From contig JAJXXW010000004.1 in NCBI GenBank assembly GCA_021780905.1, positions 1-62,393 of the forward strand: 62,393 bases of DNA, written 5' to 3'. Below, piece after piece: positions 15,707-24,618 of the stretch. The stretch's first letter is position 1, and each line of letters starts with the position of its first letter. This stretch comes from a bacterium. Lineage in GTDB: Bacteria > Verrucomicrobiota > Verrucomicrobiia > Limisphaerales > UBA11358. The position numbers and the translations under genes are program-made. Under the pieces are notes generated by a model that ran no database searches, was not told where the DNA came from, and worked only from the letters and a program-made list of their open reading frames with translations.

Positions 15707-17899
15707 ATGAATTACAACCAGCTCAATTTCATCTGCCCGCGCGTGGCAGCGGTGGCGGTGGCCTTGGCCTTGTTCACCCTCGCCACGCCAGCATCGGCGG
15801 ACATCAAGGACTACGGGCTAAAAGAGTATATCCATCTTTCCAAAGACTTGCCTCATGTCGAAAGCACGCCATGGAAACTGGTCTGCACCATGCCCTATAA
15901 CTGCCACTTTCAACCGTGGATCGAAGTTGAGAGCGAACCCGGCCAAGTGATTCGCTTCGATTCCAGCAATCCGCTGGTCGCGTATCTCACCCCGACGGAA
16001 ACCTGCACCACCACCGCGGGCGACCAGATTCATGAGGCGAAAAACTGGGTGAGCGGGGAAGGGGCCATCTACACCATTCCGGCGGGGGTGACGGTGAAGG
16101 CCGTGAAATACCGTGAAACGGGATATGACACAATTTTTGCCGGCGCCTTCCACTGCAATGACGACGACTACAATATCCTCTGGAAAAAGGCGGCCCGGAC
16201 GGCGTATATCTGCATGCGGGATCATTTCTACGATTGTCCCGACCGCGAACGGGTGGGGTTCTGGGGCGATGGCACGCCGGAACTGGACCAATGCTTTTAT
16301 GTCTTTGATTCCGCCACCCACGAACTGGCCAGACGGTTGGTGTTGCGGAAACTGGACCCGAAGTTTTACCCGGGCCAGATCCTGGAGTTTCTGGGTGACT
16401 ACGGCTTGTGGTTTTACTATCTGCAGACGGGAGATTTGGATTCGCTGCGGGCGGTTTACGATCAGACCAAGACTTTTTTGCTGGAGACCTACCAGTTTGG
16501 CAACCCGCATACCTGGTTCGACTGGGGCAATGAGAACAAGGACACCGCCGTCATCGAAACCTGTTTCATGTTCATGGACCTCAAGACGCTCAAGCAGATC
16601 GCGATGGCGACCGGTCACGAAGCGGATGTGCCGGTCATCGAGGCGAGATTGAAGGCGATTGAAACCAGCTTTGACCGCAAGTATTGGCAGGGTCAATACT
16701 ACAAGTCCGACCAGGTGTCCGCGCCGGACGACCGGGCCAACGCGATGGCGGTCAACGCCGGCCTGGCCGATCCGTCCAAGTGGCCGGCGATCTACGACCA
16801 CGTGCTGACCCAGCAGACCGATGCGAGTAATTTTTTTGACCGCTGGGTGTTTGAGGCGCTCTGCAAGATGAACCGGCAGGATGATGCGCTGTTGCGGATG
16901 TATGACCGCTACCAGACCATGATCCCGTGCAGCTTCACGACCTTGTGGGAACATTATGACCGCTGGTGGGCTTCGCGCCGCAACGCGTTCGACGACGCCT
17001 CGTCCCTGAATCACGGTTGGAATCCGCCGGCGCTACTTCTCTCCCAAACCATCGCCGGAGTTTCTCCGGAGTCGCCCGGCTGGAGTACCTACCACGTCCT
17101 GCCCAAGGAGGCGTTCCTGACCGCCATTGAAGTGACGGTGCCTTCCATCAAAGGCGACGTCACGGTGGATTTGAAAAAAACCGCCACGGAATACGCTTTG
17201 ACGCTGACCTCGCCGGCCAACACCACGGCCATCGTGGGTATTCCCAAAGCCGCCTTCACCCGACTCGACTCCATCAAGCTGAACACCACCACCATCTGGA
17301 ACGGCAGCTATGCCGGCGGCGTGGCCGGCGTCGGGTTTGGTGGTGCGGACGGGGACTATGTGAAGTTCAGTGTCCCGCCCGGCACCTGGAAATTTTCGGG
17401 GCTGGGAGCTTTGCGCCTGAATTCGCCCAAGCCGGTGCCGGCGCCCGTTCCGAACGAGCGGCGGCTGGAAAAGAACTCATGGACGGCGACCGCCTCCGTG
17501 CCCGACGGTTGGTTTCCGTTCAGCGGCAAAAAAATTCCGGTGGACGTTTCCGCCGCCAACGCCCTTGATGGCGATCATTGGACCGGCTGGCGCGACATGA
17601 CCGCGACGCAGCATCCCGGCCAATGGTTCCAGGTTGACATGAAACAGCCGCAGACTTTTGACGAGATCGTTTTGGACAATACCTGGGCGCTGTGGGATTC
17701 GCCGGCCGGCTATTCGGTGGCGGTTTCCGACGACGGCACGAACTGGAGCCAGCCGGTTGCGCGCGGCGTGGGAAAACTGGGTATCACGACCATTACTTTC
17801 CCCGAACAAACCGCGCGCTACATCCGGATTACCCAGACGGGAACCAACCCAACGTATCACTGGTCAATCTACGAACTTGACGTTTGCCGAAAGCAGTAG
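15707..17899 (+). CDS. Secreted GH78-like alpha-L-rhamnosidase with C-terminal F5/8C (CBM32-like) domain
   Basis: About 730 residues from ATG 15707; a TTG three codons earlier is less likely. A signal peptide runs to about ATPASA. The central part has RDHFYDCPDRERVGFWGDG, FLGDYGLWFYYLQTGD, TWFDWGNENKD, TTLWEHYDRW and SLNHGWN, the (alpha/alpha)6 barrel motifs of GH78 with acidic catalytic residues. The last 130 residues (LDGDHWTGWRDMT to YWSIYELDV-like) form a discoidin-type sugar-binding domain. The protein would remove terminal rhamnose from plant or microbial polysaccharides outside the cytoplasm. It stands alone between two operons. Confidence 0.88.
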   Translation: MNYNQLNFICPRVAAVAVALALFTLATPASADIKDYGLKEYIHLSKDLPHVESTPWKLVCTMPYNCHFQPWIEVESEPGQVIRFDSSNPLVAYLTPTETCTTTAGDQIHEAKNWVSGEGAIYTIPAGVTVKAVKYRETGYDTIFAGAFHCNDDDYNILWKKAARTAYICMRDHFYDCPDRERVGFWGDGTPELDQCFYVFDSATHELARRLVLRKLDPKFYPGQILEFLGDYGLWFYYLQTGDLDSLRAVYDQTKTFLLETYQFGNPHTWFDWGNENKDTAVIETCFMFMDLKTLKQIAMATGHEADVPVIEARLKAIETSFDRKYWQGQYYKSDQVSAPDDRANAMAVNAGLADPSKWPAIYDHVLTQQTDASNFFDRWVFEALCKMNRQDDALLRMYDRYQTMIPCSFTTLWEHYDRWWASRRNAFDDASSLNHGWNPPALLLSQTIAGVSPESPGWSTYHVLPKEAFLTAIEVTVPSIKGDVTVDLKKTATEYALTLTSPANTTAIVGIPKAAFTRLDSIKLNTTTIWNGSYAGGVAGVGFGGADGDYVKFSVPPGTWKFSGLGALRLNSPKPVPAPVPNERRLEKNSWTATASVPDGWFPFSGKKIPVDVSAANALDGDHWTGWRDMTATQHPGQWFQVDMKQPQTFDEIVLDNTWALWDSPAGYSVAVSDDGTNWSQPVARGVGKLGITTITFPEQTARYIRITQTGTNPTYHWSIYELDVCRKQ

Positions 17900-18107
17900 G
17901 CTTTTCTGCTGTTCCAATTTCAACCTAAAATCCCCAGTTAAGCTTCAACCGGTCGAGGTTGGATTGGGCGAGCCAATAGGCTGAACGAAGATTTAGGCTG
18001 CTCTTCAGCGCGGGGCACAGCGGCGCCGGCGAGCCGCACACGCTCTGGTATTTCGGGCTTTACTGGACGTGGTGACCTTGAAATATCGCGCGGATAAAAC
18101 CGGCCCA

Positions 18108-19406
18108 TCACAACGCGCCGATTTGATATTCCAAATTGGCCTGTTGGATGAAAACATTGTAACGCGCGTTGGCATTGGCGATCTGCGCCGAGGTCAGGCT
18201 CAACTGCGCCTGGCTCAATTCGACGATGGAACTGCTGCCGACTTTATAGCGCGCCTCCGCCAGATCGTAAGCCTCGGCGGCATTTTGGACCAGTTCATCC
18301 GTGGTGCGCAGTTGTTCCAGCGCATTGTTCACATTCAGCCACGCGATATGCACGTCGCGCACAATGTTGTCTCCCAAGGCGCGCAGGAGTTCGTCGTCCG
18401 CTTGCGCTCTTAATTCGGCCTCGTGCTGGCGGGCCAGATACAGGCCGCCGGCAAACAAGGGCAGGCTCAATTGCACGCCGCCCACGGCATAATTGTCCGG
18501 CAACTGCGCGTCGTGCGAAGGCGAATCGCCGATCATGCCGACGGCGGAGACGAGCGGCAACCGCGCATCCCGCTGCGAACGGGCAAACTTCAGCGCGGCT
18601 TCATGTTCGTTGCGCAGGCTCAATAATTCCGGCCGCGCCGCCAGCGCGGTTTCCACCAGTTGGGAAATGTCGTTCGTGTCGGAAAAAACCGTATGGGTCG
18701 CATCGGCCAGTTGAAACAGCCGGGGCTCCCGATAGCCCAAGGCGGTGGAAAGCGACGTCATCGCATCGTCCGCATTGTTCTGCGCCTTTTGCAGGAGCAA
18801 TTTGCTTTCCTGAACGGCGACCTGCGCAAAGCTCACGTCCAATTCCGACTTGATCTTGTTGGAGGCCAGCAGGCTGACCTGATCCAGCAGCAATTGCCGC
18901 GTGTCCACGGTTTGTTGCGCGACATGCAAAACCGCCTGCGCGCCCAGCGTGCCGAAGTAATTGATACTGACTTGCAGCAACACCTGCTCGCGCGTGGCGT
19001 TGGCGTTTTGCCGGGCCGCCTGCGCCTGCAGTTTGGAACTGGCCGTCAGATTGGCCGTGCGCCCGAAGTCGGTGATGAGCTGGCTGAGTTCCAGGCCGCC
19101 GGCCAGCCGGTCGTAAATGGTCGGATTGTTCAAGGCTCCAGCCAGGACGCGGGCATCCTGGTTTTCCGCGCCCACGGCATCCGCGTAAAGATTGACGCTG
19201 GGAAAAAATCCGGCGCGCGTCTGGGTCACCACTTCCTGCGCGGCGAGCGCGCGATAATTGGCGGCGGCGATCTGCGGATGATTTTGCAGCGCGATTTTTT
19301 GCGCGTCGGCGAGCGTCAACGGGGCCGGCGCATTGGTGGTGCCGTCGGCAACGGTTTTGCCGGCAAAAAAAACGCAAAGGGTCAAAGCCAGAAGGATTCG
19401 TTTCAT
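18108..19406 (-). CDS. TolC-family outer membrane efflux protein
   Basis: About 432 residues from the ATG at 19406 (MKRILLALTLCVFFAG, signal peptide). It has two OEP repeats: LTLADAQKIALQNHPQI at the start of the first and ETALAARPELLSLRNEHEAA at the second, plus long heptad-rich helices. SLPLFAGGLYLARQHEAELR and VGSSSIVELSQAQLSL are typical of TolC. It forms the outer-membrane exit duct for the RND pump encoded 10 bp upstream and is the last gene of a leftward operon. Confidence 0.92.
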   Translation of the reverse strand: MKRILLALTLCVFFAGKTVADGTTNAPAPLTLADAQKIALQNHPQIAAANYRALAAQEVVTQTRAGFFPSVNLYADAVGAENQDARVLAGALNNPTIYDRLAGGLELSQLITDFGRTANLTASSKLQAQAARQNANATREQVLLQVSINYFGTLGAQAVLHVAQQTVDTRQLLLDQVSLLASNKIKSELDVSFAQVAVQESKLLLQKAQNNADDAMTSLSTALGYREPRLFQLADATHTVFSDTNDISQLVETALAARPELLSLRNEHEAALKFARSQRDARLPLVSAVGMIGDSPSHDAQLPDNYAVGGVQLSLPLFAGGLYLARQHEAELRAQADDELLRALGDNIVRDVHIAWLNVNNALEQLRTTDELVQNAAEAYDLAEARYKVGSSSIVELSQAQLSLTSAQIANANARYNVFIQQANLEYQIGAL

Positions 19407-19416
19407 TTCGGAATTT

Positions 19417-22400
19417 TTAATGCGCAATTAGTTTCGCTCCGGCCGGGGAATTTTTTATCCCCGCATCTTTACGGCGGTAAAGGATGAAAAAAGCCGCCGG
19501 CACGATGAACATCGTCAGCACGACGGAAACGGTCAGCCCGCCGATGATCGCGCGGGCCAGCGGCGCGTAGGCTTCGCTGCCGGCCTCCAGGGCCAGGGCC
19601 ATCGGGATCAGACCGATCAGGGTGGCCAGGGACGTCATCAGCACCGGGCGCAGACGGACGCGGCAGGCCAGCGAGACCGCCTCGCGCACCGGCCGGCCTT
19701 CCTCGCACAGCCGCCGGGTGAATTCGACAATGAGGATGCTGTTGGAAACGACGATGCCCACCATCATCACCACGCCCATCAGGGACATGACATTGAGCGT
19801 GGTGCCGGAGAAGAACAACATCAACAGCACCCCGGTCAGGCCCGTCGGCACCGCCAGCAAAATCAGGAACGGATCCATGAAGGATTTGAACTGCGCCACC
19901 AGGATCAAATAGACCAGCAGCGTCGAAAGGATGAGGCCCAGCCCGAAGCTGGAGAAGGATGCGCGCATGGCCTCCACCGAGCCACGCACATGGACAACGG
20001 TATTGGGCGGCAAGGGGGTCCGCGCGACGATCTTCTGCACGGCGCTGTAAATGCGGCTCAAATCCTCGCCCTTGGGCGAGACATAGACGTCCACCGTCCG
20101 GCGGATTTGATAATGATCCACCTCCGTGGGCGAGTTGATGTGCTTGATGTGGACCACCGTGTCCAGCCGGGTGGGCTGCTTCAACCGCGGCGAGCGCAGC
20201 GGCATGGAGCCGAGATCGGCCAGGTTTTTCAAATAGCCTTCGGGATATTGGACGGTCAGCAGATAGTTGTTGCCCGTCTTGGGATCAATCCAGTAACTGG
20301 GCGCAATCATGCCGTTGGAGGTCAGGGCGGTGATGAGGCTGTCAATGATCTCCTGGGCACTGAGGCCCAGCTCGCTGGCCCGCTCGCGGTCAATGTCAAC
20401 TTGCAGCGCCGGATAATCCACGTCCTGCGGGACAAGCACGTCACTGACCCCGGGAATGTTGCGGACCTGGTCAGCGATCTGCGCGGCCACGGCGTGCGCC
20501 CCGTTCACGTCCGGGGCGCTGACCTGAATGTCCAAGGGCGCGGGCACGCCCTGGTTGATGACGGCGTCCACCAGTCCGCCGGTTTGGAAATAGGTGCTGA
20601 TTTCGGGCAGATCATGTCGGACCCGGGCGCGCACCCGGTTCATGTATTCAAAACTGCTGATCTTGTGCTCATCCACCAGTCCCACCTGGACCACCGCCGT
20701 GCTGGGGCAGGAGTTCGGGTTGAGAATGGAGTTGAAGCCCGGCGTGGTGCCGATGTTGGACACGATGATCTTCAACTCGTTGGTGGGGACGATTTCCCGG
20801 ACAATGTCCTCAACCTTTCCGACCAGTTGGTCGGTCCGTTCAAGGCGGGTGCCGGAGGAGGCTTTGACGCTGATGACGAACTGGCCGGGGTCGGTGCGCG
20901 GGAAGTAGGATTTGCCGATGAGCGGATACAGTCCCAGACTCAGGATGAAAAGGCCCATGATGCCCAGCACGGTGGCGAACGGCCGCAGCAGGGCCAGGCC
21001 CAGCGAGCGTTCGTAGCGGTCGAGCATCCGGTTGAACCAGGTGTTGAACCAGTGGTTGAAACGGCCGCCCCAACTCCGGGGCGCGGCGGCGCCGTCGGCG
21101 GCAGGCTCATCATGGCCGTGCGCATGGTGAATGAGTTTGGCGCAAAAGAGCGGCACCACCGTCATGGCCACGACATAGGAGGCAAACAAGGCGAGCACCA
21201 CGGACAGGGCGAGCGCGGTAAAGAGAAATTTGCTCACACCGTAGAGGAAGATGACCGGGAAGAAAACAATGGCGGTGGTCAGCGTGGCGGCCAGCACGGC
21301 CAGTTGCACCTCCGCGCCGCCCCGTTCGGCGGCCACTTCGGGGGCCTCGCCCATTTCGAGATGGCGGAAAATATTTTCCAGCACGATAACCGAGTTGTCA
21401 ATCAACCGGGAGAAGGCCAGCGCCAGGCCGCCCAGAATCATGGAATTGACACTGCTGCCGCCCAGCGCCAGGGCAATGAACGCGGCCAGCGCCGACAGCG
21501 GGATGGAGAGGAAGACCGCCACTGTGGCGCGCATGTTACCCAGGAAAATCAAGATCATCAGGCCGGTCAGCACCAAGCCGATGACGCCTTCATGCATCAA
21601 CGACGAGATGGCGGTGCGCACGAACACCGACTGGTCGAACACCACCTTGGTCACCAGTTCCTTAGGCACTTCCAGCAGGTTGGCCACGACGCGTTTGACG
21701 CCGTTAACCACCTCGATGGTGTTGGCGTCGCCGCCCTGTTTGATCACCGGCACATAAACGGAGGGCTGGCCGTTGATGCGAACCTTGTTGTATTGAATCG
21801 CGGAGGCGTCCTGCGCTTTGCCCACATCGGCCACCAGCACCGAGGCTTCGCCCACGGTTTTCAACGGCACCAGATTCAAGTCCGACATCTTGTTGATCTG
21901 ATTGTTGACATAGACGTTGTAGTCGTAGGGGCCGATTTTCACGTCGCCGGCCGGCAGGATGAGATTGGCCTCGTTGATGGTGCGCACCACGTCCATCACG
22001 CTCAGTTTATGGGCTTCGAGCTTGAGCGGGTCCACATAAACCATGATCTGCCGGTAGCGCCCGCCGAACGCCGGCGGCACGGAAGCGCCGGGGATGCCGG
22101 CCATCTGATTGCGGATGGTGAACTGGCCCAGATCGCGCAGTTCGGCCTCACTCAACCCTTTGCCTTTGAGGGTCACCAGACAGACCGGCAGGCTGGAGGC
22201 ATCAAACTTCATGACGATGGGCGGCAGCGTGCCTTGGGGCAGATAGCGCAAGCTGGCCAAGGCCAGGTTGGCAATGCTGGTGACGTCCGAGTCGGGATTC
22301 GAGCCGGGCTGGAAATACACCTTGATGAGGCTCACGCCGTTCAACGAGCGGGACTCCATGTGATCCACGCCCGAAGCCAGCGTGAACATGCGCTCAAACT

Positions 22401-22590
22401 GGCCGGTGATGTCGTTTTCAATCTGTTCCGGCGGCATCCCGGAATAAAACGTCGCCACCACCACCACCGGAATGTTGATCGGCGGAAACAAGTCCACGGG
22501 CATGCGCACCAGGCTCGTCACCCCGACAACACAGGTGATGAGGCAGATGACAATGATGAGATAGGGCAGACGGATGGCAAAGCGAGACAT
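19417..22590 (-). CDS. RND efflux pump, inner-membrane transporter (AcrB/HAE-type)
   Basis: The protein has 1057 residues and 12 membrane helices, with two large periplasmic loops after TM1 and TM7. MSRFAIRLPYLIIVICLITC starts TM1, and VRMPVDLFPPINIPVVVV is the usual RND opening. TM4 has LALAFSRLIDNSVIVLENI, in which the Asp-Asp proton pair of AcrB reads Asp-Asn. GFNSILNPNSC and the TM10-12 region are also typical. A His-rich insert (HHAHGHDEPAADGA) lies before TM7. Such pumps export drugs, dyes or metabolites using the proton gradient. The operon supplies adaptor and duct. Confidence 0.93.
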   Translation of the reverse strand: MSRFAIRLPYLIIVICLITCVVGVTSLVRMPVDLFPPINIPVVVVATFYSGMPPEQIENDITGQFERMFTLASGVDHMESRSLNGVSLIKVYFQPGSNPDSDVTSIANLALASLRYLPQGTLPPIVMKFDASSLPVCLVTLKGKGLSEAELRDLGQFTIRNQMAGIPGASVPPAFGGRYRQIMVYVDPLKLEAHKLSVMDVVRTINEANLILPAGDVKIGPYDYNVYVNNQINKMSDLNLVPLKTVGEASVLVADVGKAQDASAIQYNKVRINGQPSVYVPVIKQGGDANTIEVVNGVKRVVANLLEVPKELVTKVVFDQSVFVRTAISSLMHEGVIGLVLTGLMILIFLGNMRATVAVFLSIPLSALAAFIALALGGSSVNSMILGGLALAFSRLIDNSVIVLENIFRHLEMGEAPEVAAERGGAEVQLAVLAATLTTAIVFFPVIFLYGVSKFLFTALALSVVLALFASYVVAMTVVPLFCAKLIHHAHGHDEPAADGAAAPRSWGGRFNHWFNTWFNRMLDRYERSLGLALLRPFATVLGIMGLFILSLGLYPLIGKSYFPRTDPGQFVISVKASSGTRLERTDQLVGKVEDIVREIVPTNELKIIVSNIGTTPGFNSILNPNSCPSTAVVQVGLVDEHKISSFEYMNRVRARVRHDLPEISTYFQTGGLVDAVINQGVPAPLDIQVSAPDVNGAHAVAAQIADQVRNIPGVSDVLVPQDVDYPALQVDIDRERASELGLSAQEIIDSLITALTSNGMIAPSYWIDPKTGNNYLLTVQYPEGYLKNLADLGSMPLRSPRLKQPTRLDTVVHIKHINSPTEVDHYQIRRTVDVYVSPKGEDLSRIYSAVQKIVARTPLPPNTVVHVRGSVEAMRASFSSFGLGLILSTLLVYLILVAQFKSFMDPFLILLAVPTGLTGVLLMLFFSGTTLNVMSLMGVVMMVGIVVSNSILIVEFTRRLCEEGRPVREAVSLACRVRLRPVLMTSLATLIGLIPMALALEAGSEAYAPLARAIIGGLTVSVVLTMFIVPAAFFILYRRKDAGIKNSPAGAKLIAH

Positions 22591-22604
22591 GAAATTAAAA
22601 TGGT

Positions 22605-23300
22605 TTAGGGCTGGGCGGGGGCGATGGCGGCGCGCAGTTTTTCCAGCGAGAAATCCTTGGACTGGCAGAGCGTGATCAACGCCTGCTCCTGCGCGATGAT
22701 TTCCGCCGCCGCACGCGGAATTTTGGCGGCGATGCTGGCGGGAATGGCTTGCACGCCATGCCGATCGCCGTGGAGCAGGTCGCCGGATTGAATTTTCAGA
22801 CCGCCGATTTCCACCGGCGTGCCGAATTCCACGATGTGCACGTAGGCGTGGGAGACCGAAACGCTACCGGCAAACAGTTGAAAGCCCAGCTTCTCCGCCG
22901 CCGGCAGGTCGCGCACCGCGCCATTCGTCACCGCGCCCGTGCAACCGAGCGCCCGCAGGATGTTGATATGCACCGTGCCCAGCAACGAACCCAGGCCGAT
23001 ATGACTTGCCACATCCTGCACCACGACCACGCGCGGCGACGGCAGCGAGACAATATAGTCCCACCAATCGGTGCGGTCGGGATAGTGGCTGTGAACCATG
23101 GGCGGCGCGGAACCGCGCACCGTGACCGTGGCGGCGTAGCCCAGCATGGACGGCAGCTGGGGAAACTGGCAGCGGATGGAGTTGTCGGCAAAGCCTTCAT
23201 TGCGCAGCCGCGCGTGAAAAGTTTCAATCGCGTTGGCCAGCGTGCAGGCATCCAGCCGCCGCAGGATTTCCATTTGTTCGGAGGTTAAGTTGGTGTTCAT
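22605..23300 (-). CDS. RraA-family protein (HMG/CHA aldolase-like)
   Basis: The 231-residue protein matches the RraA/DlpA family, which includes RNase E inhibitors and metal-dependent 4-hydroxy-4-methyl-2-oxoglutarate aldolases. LDACTLANAIETF, GSLLGTVHINILRALGCTGA, TNGAVRDLPAAEKLGFQLFA and LLHGDRHGV are family motifs. The G-x-R-D near NGAVRD and the D of GDRHG are the expected metal and substrate sites. It lies between the adaptor and pump genes (14 bp to the pump). Whether it supplies a pump substrate or regulates RNA is unknown. Confidence 0.85.
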   Translation of the reverse strand: MNTNLTSEQMEILRRLDACTLANAIETFHARLRNEGFADNSIRCQFPQLPSMLGYAATVTVRGSAPPMVHSHYPDRTDWWDYIVSLPSPRVVVVQDVASHIGLGSLLGTVHINILRALGCTGAVTNGAVRDLPAAEKLGFQLFAGSVSVSHAYVHIVEFGTPVEIGGLKIQSGDLLHGDRHGVQAIPASIAAKIPRAAAEIIAQEQALITLCQSKDFSLEKLRAAIAPAQP

Positions 23301-23452
23301 GGATTCAATAAATTCTTGCCGGTTTCAAAGGTTTCCGCTGCTGGTGGCCGCCCGCCAGGCAAAACTGGCGGTTTACGGGCCGGACGGGCCGGCGGGCGGT
23401 CCGGAAGACAATCACCGGCGCAAAACACATCCGGTCGTCAAATGGTTTGATC

Positions 23453-24604
23453 TCAATTTTCATCGTGCAGGGAAAGCTCGATGAGCTTGGGTTCGACTTT
23501 CTGGCCGACTTGGAATCCCGCACGGCTGCCGATGACCACCAGATCGCCTTCTTTAAGGCCGGAAAGCACCTCGTATTTGTCCGGCGTCTCCAGGCCGAGC
23601 TTGACGTCGCGTTCCTCGATCTGGTTGTCCTGGTTGACGACATAAACCGTGTGCGATTTTCCCCCGCCGACCGCCTCGATGGGAACCGCCAGCGTCTGCT
23701 CATGTTTTTCCACTTTCAAGACGGCGGTGGCATACATGCCAGGAATCAGTTCCAAGTCAGGATTGGGCACTTCAATTTCCGTGATCATCGTGCGGGTGCT
23801 GTCATCCACCTCCTGCGTGAAACGGACAATCTTGCCGGTGAAGATCTTGCCGTTGAGGGAATCCACCCGCACCACCACGACGTCGCCCAGCTTGACGTCT
23901 TTGACGTAATCCACGGTCACGGGAAAATCCAGGCGCAGCAGGTAGTTGTCCGAGACGCGCACGATCGGCTTGCCCTGGGCGTCAATGAGCGCGCCGGGGT
24001 CAACGTAACGGGCGGTGATGATGCCGTCAAAGGGCGCGGTGATCTGCGTATAACTGACCATGGTCAGGTATTTTTCAACTTCGGCCTTGGCGTCGGCAAC
24101 GGCTGCCGCTGTATCCAGGTCGTTGGCCTGCGCCGTGTCGAGATCCTGCTGGGCCACGAGATTGGGATGGTCTTTGTTGACCGCTTGCAGGCGCGAATAA
24201 ACCAGATGCGCGTTGGTGTATTCGGCCTCGGCTTTTTGCTCGGTCGCCTGGGCGCTGTTCAACTGGTCCTTCAATTCCGGCACATCAATCGTCGCCAACA
24301 GCTCGCCGGCTTTGACTTTGTCGCCGAAATCCACGTTCATCTTGCCGACGTAGCCGGTCACTTTGGCGGGCAGCGCGACCTCCACATAGGGGCGGAATTC
24401 CGCATCAATCGTCACCTCCTTGAACAGGTCTTCGCGCGTCACCTTCGCCACGCCCGCCGTCGGCACCACCGCCGGGTCGGCAGTTGCCGGGTCTGCCACG
24501 CGCCCGCGGTGCGCCACCCACAGCCCGCCCAGGCTGATGACGATGACGGCGGCCAGAAGTTTGAAGCGATTACCGTTCAGGGATTTTACAATGTTGAATT
24601 TCAT
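23453..24604 (-). CDS. RND periplasmic adaptor (membrane fusion protein)
   Basis: About 383 residues from ATG 24604, which leaves a 14-bp gap to the kinase gene. It has an N-terminal membrane anchor (LLAAVIVISLGGLWVAH), a lipoyl-like domain (ALPAKVTGYVGKMNVDFGDKVKAGELLATIDVPEL), a helical hairpin, the second lipoyl half (TQITAPFDGIITARYVDPGALI) and a beta-barrel. This is the HlyD/AcrA fold that bridges pump and TolC duct. A 150-bp gap separates it from the RraA gene; that gap holds no ORF. Confidence 0.92.
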   Translation of the reverse strand: MKFNIVKSLNGNRFKLLAAVIVISLGGLWVAHRGRVADPATADPAVVPTAGVAKVTREDLFKEVTIDAEFRPYVEVALPAKVTGYVGKMNVDFGDKVKAGELLATIDVPELKDQLNSAQATEQKAEAEYTNAHLVYSRLQAVNKDHPNLVAQQDLDTAQANDLDTAAAVADAKAEVEKYLTMVSYTQITAPFDGIITARYVDPGALIDAQGKPIVRVSDNYLLRLDFPVTVDYVKDVKLGDVVVVRVDSLNGKIFTGKIVRFTQEVDDSTRTMITEIEVPNPDLELIPGMYATAVLKVEKHEQTLAVPIEAVGGGKSHTVYVVNQDNQIEERDVKLGLETPDKYEVLSGLKEGDLVVIGSRAGFQVGQKVEPKLIELSLHDEN

Positions 24605-24618
24605 GAATGACAGACATT

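Noticed and set aside
19990..22608. 872-codon plus-strand frame opposite the RND pump
   Set aside because: It is a shadow of the pump gene in high-GC DNA, His/Arg/Gly-rich without domains. The minus-strand frame is clearly the real gene.
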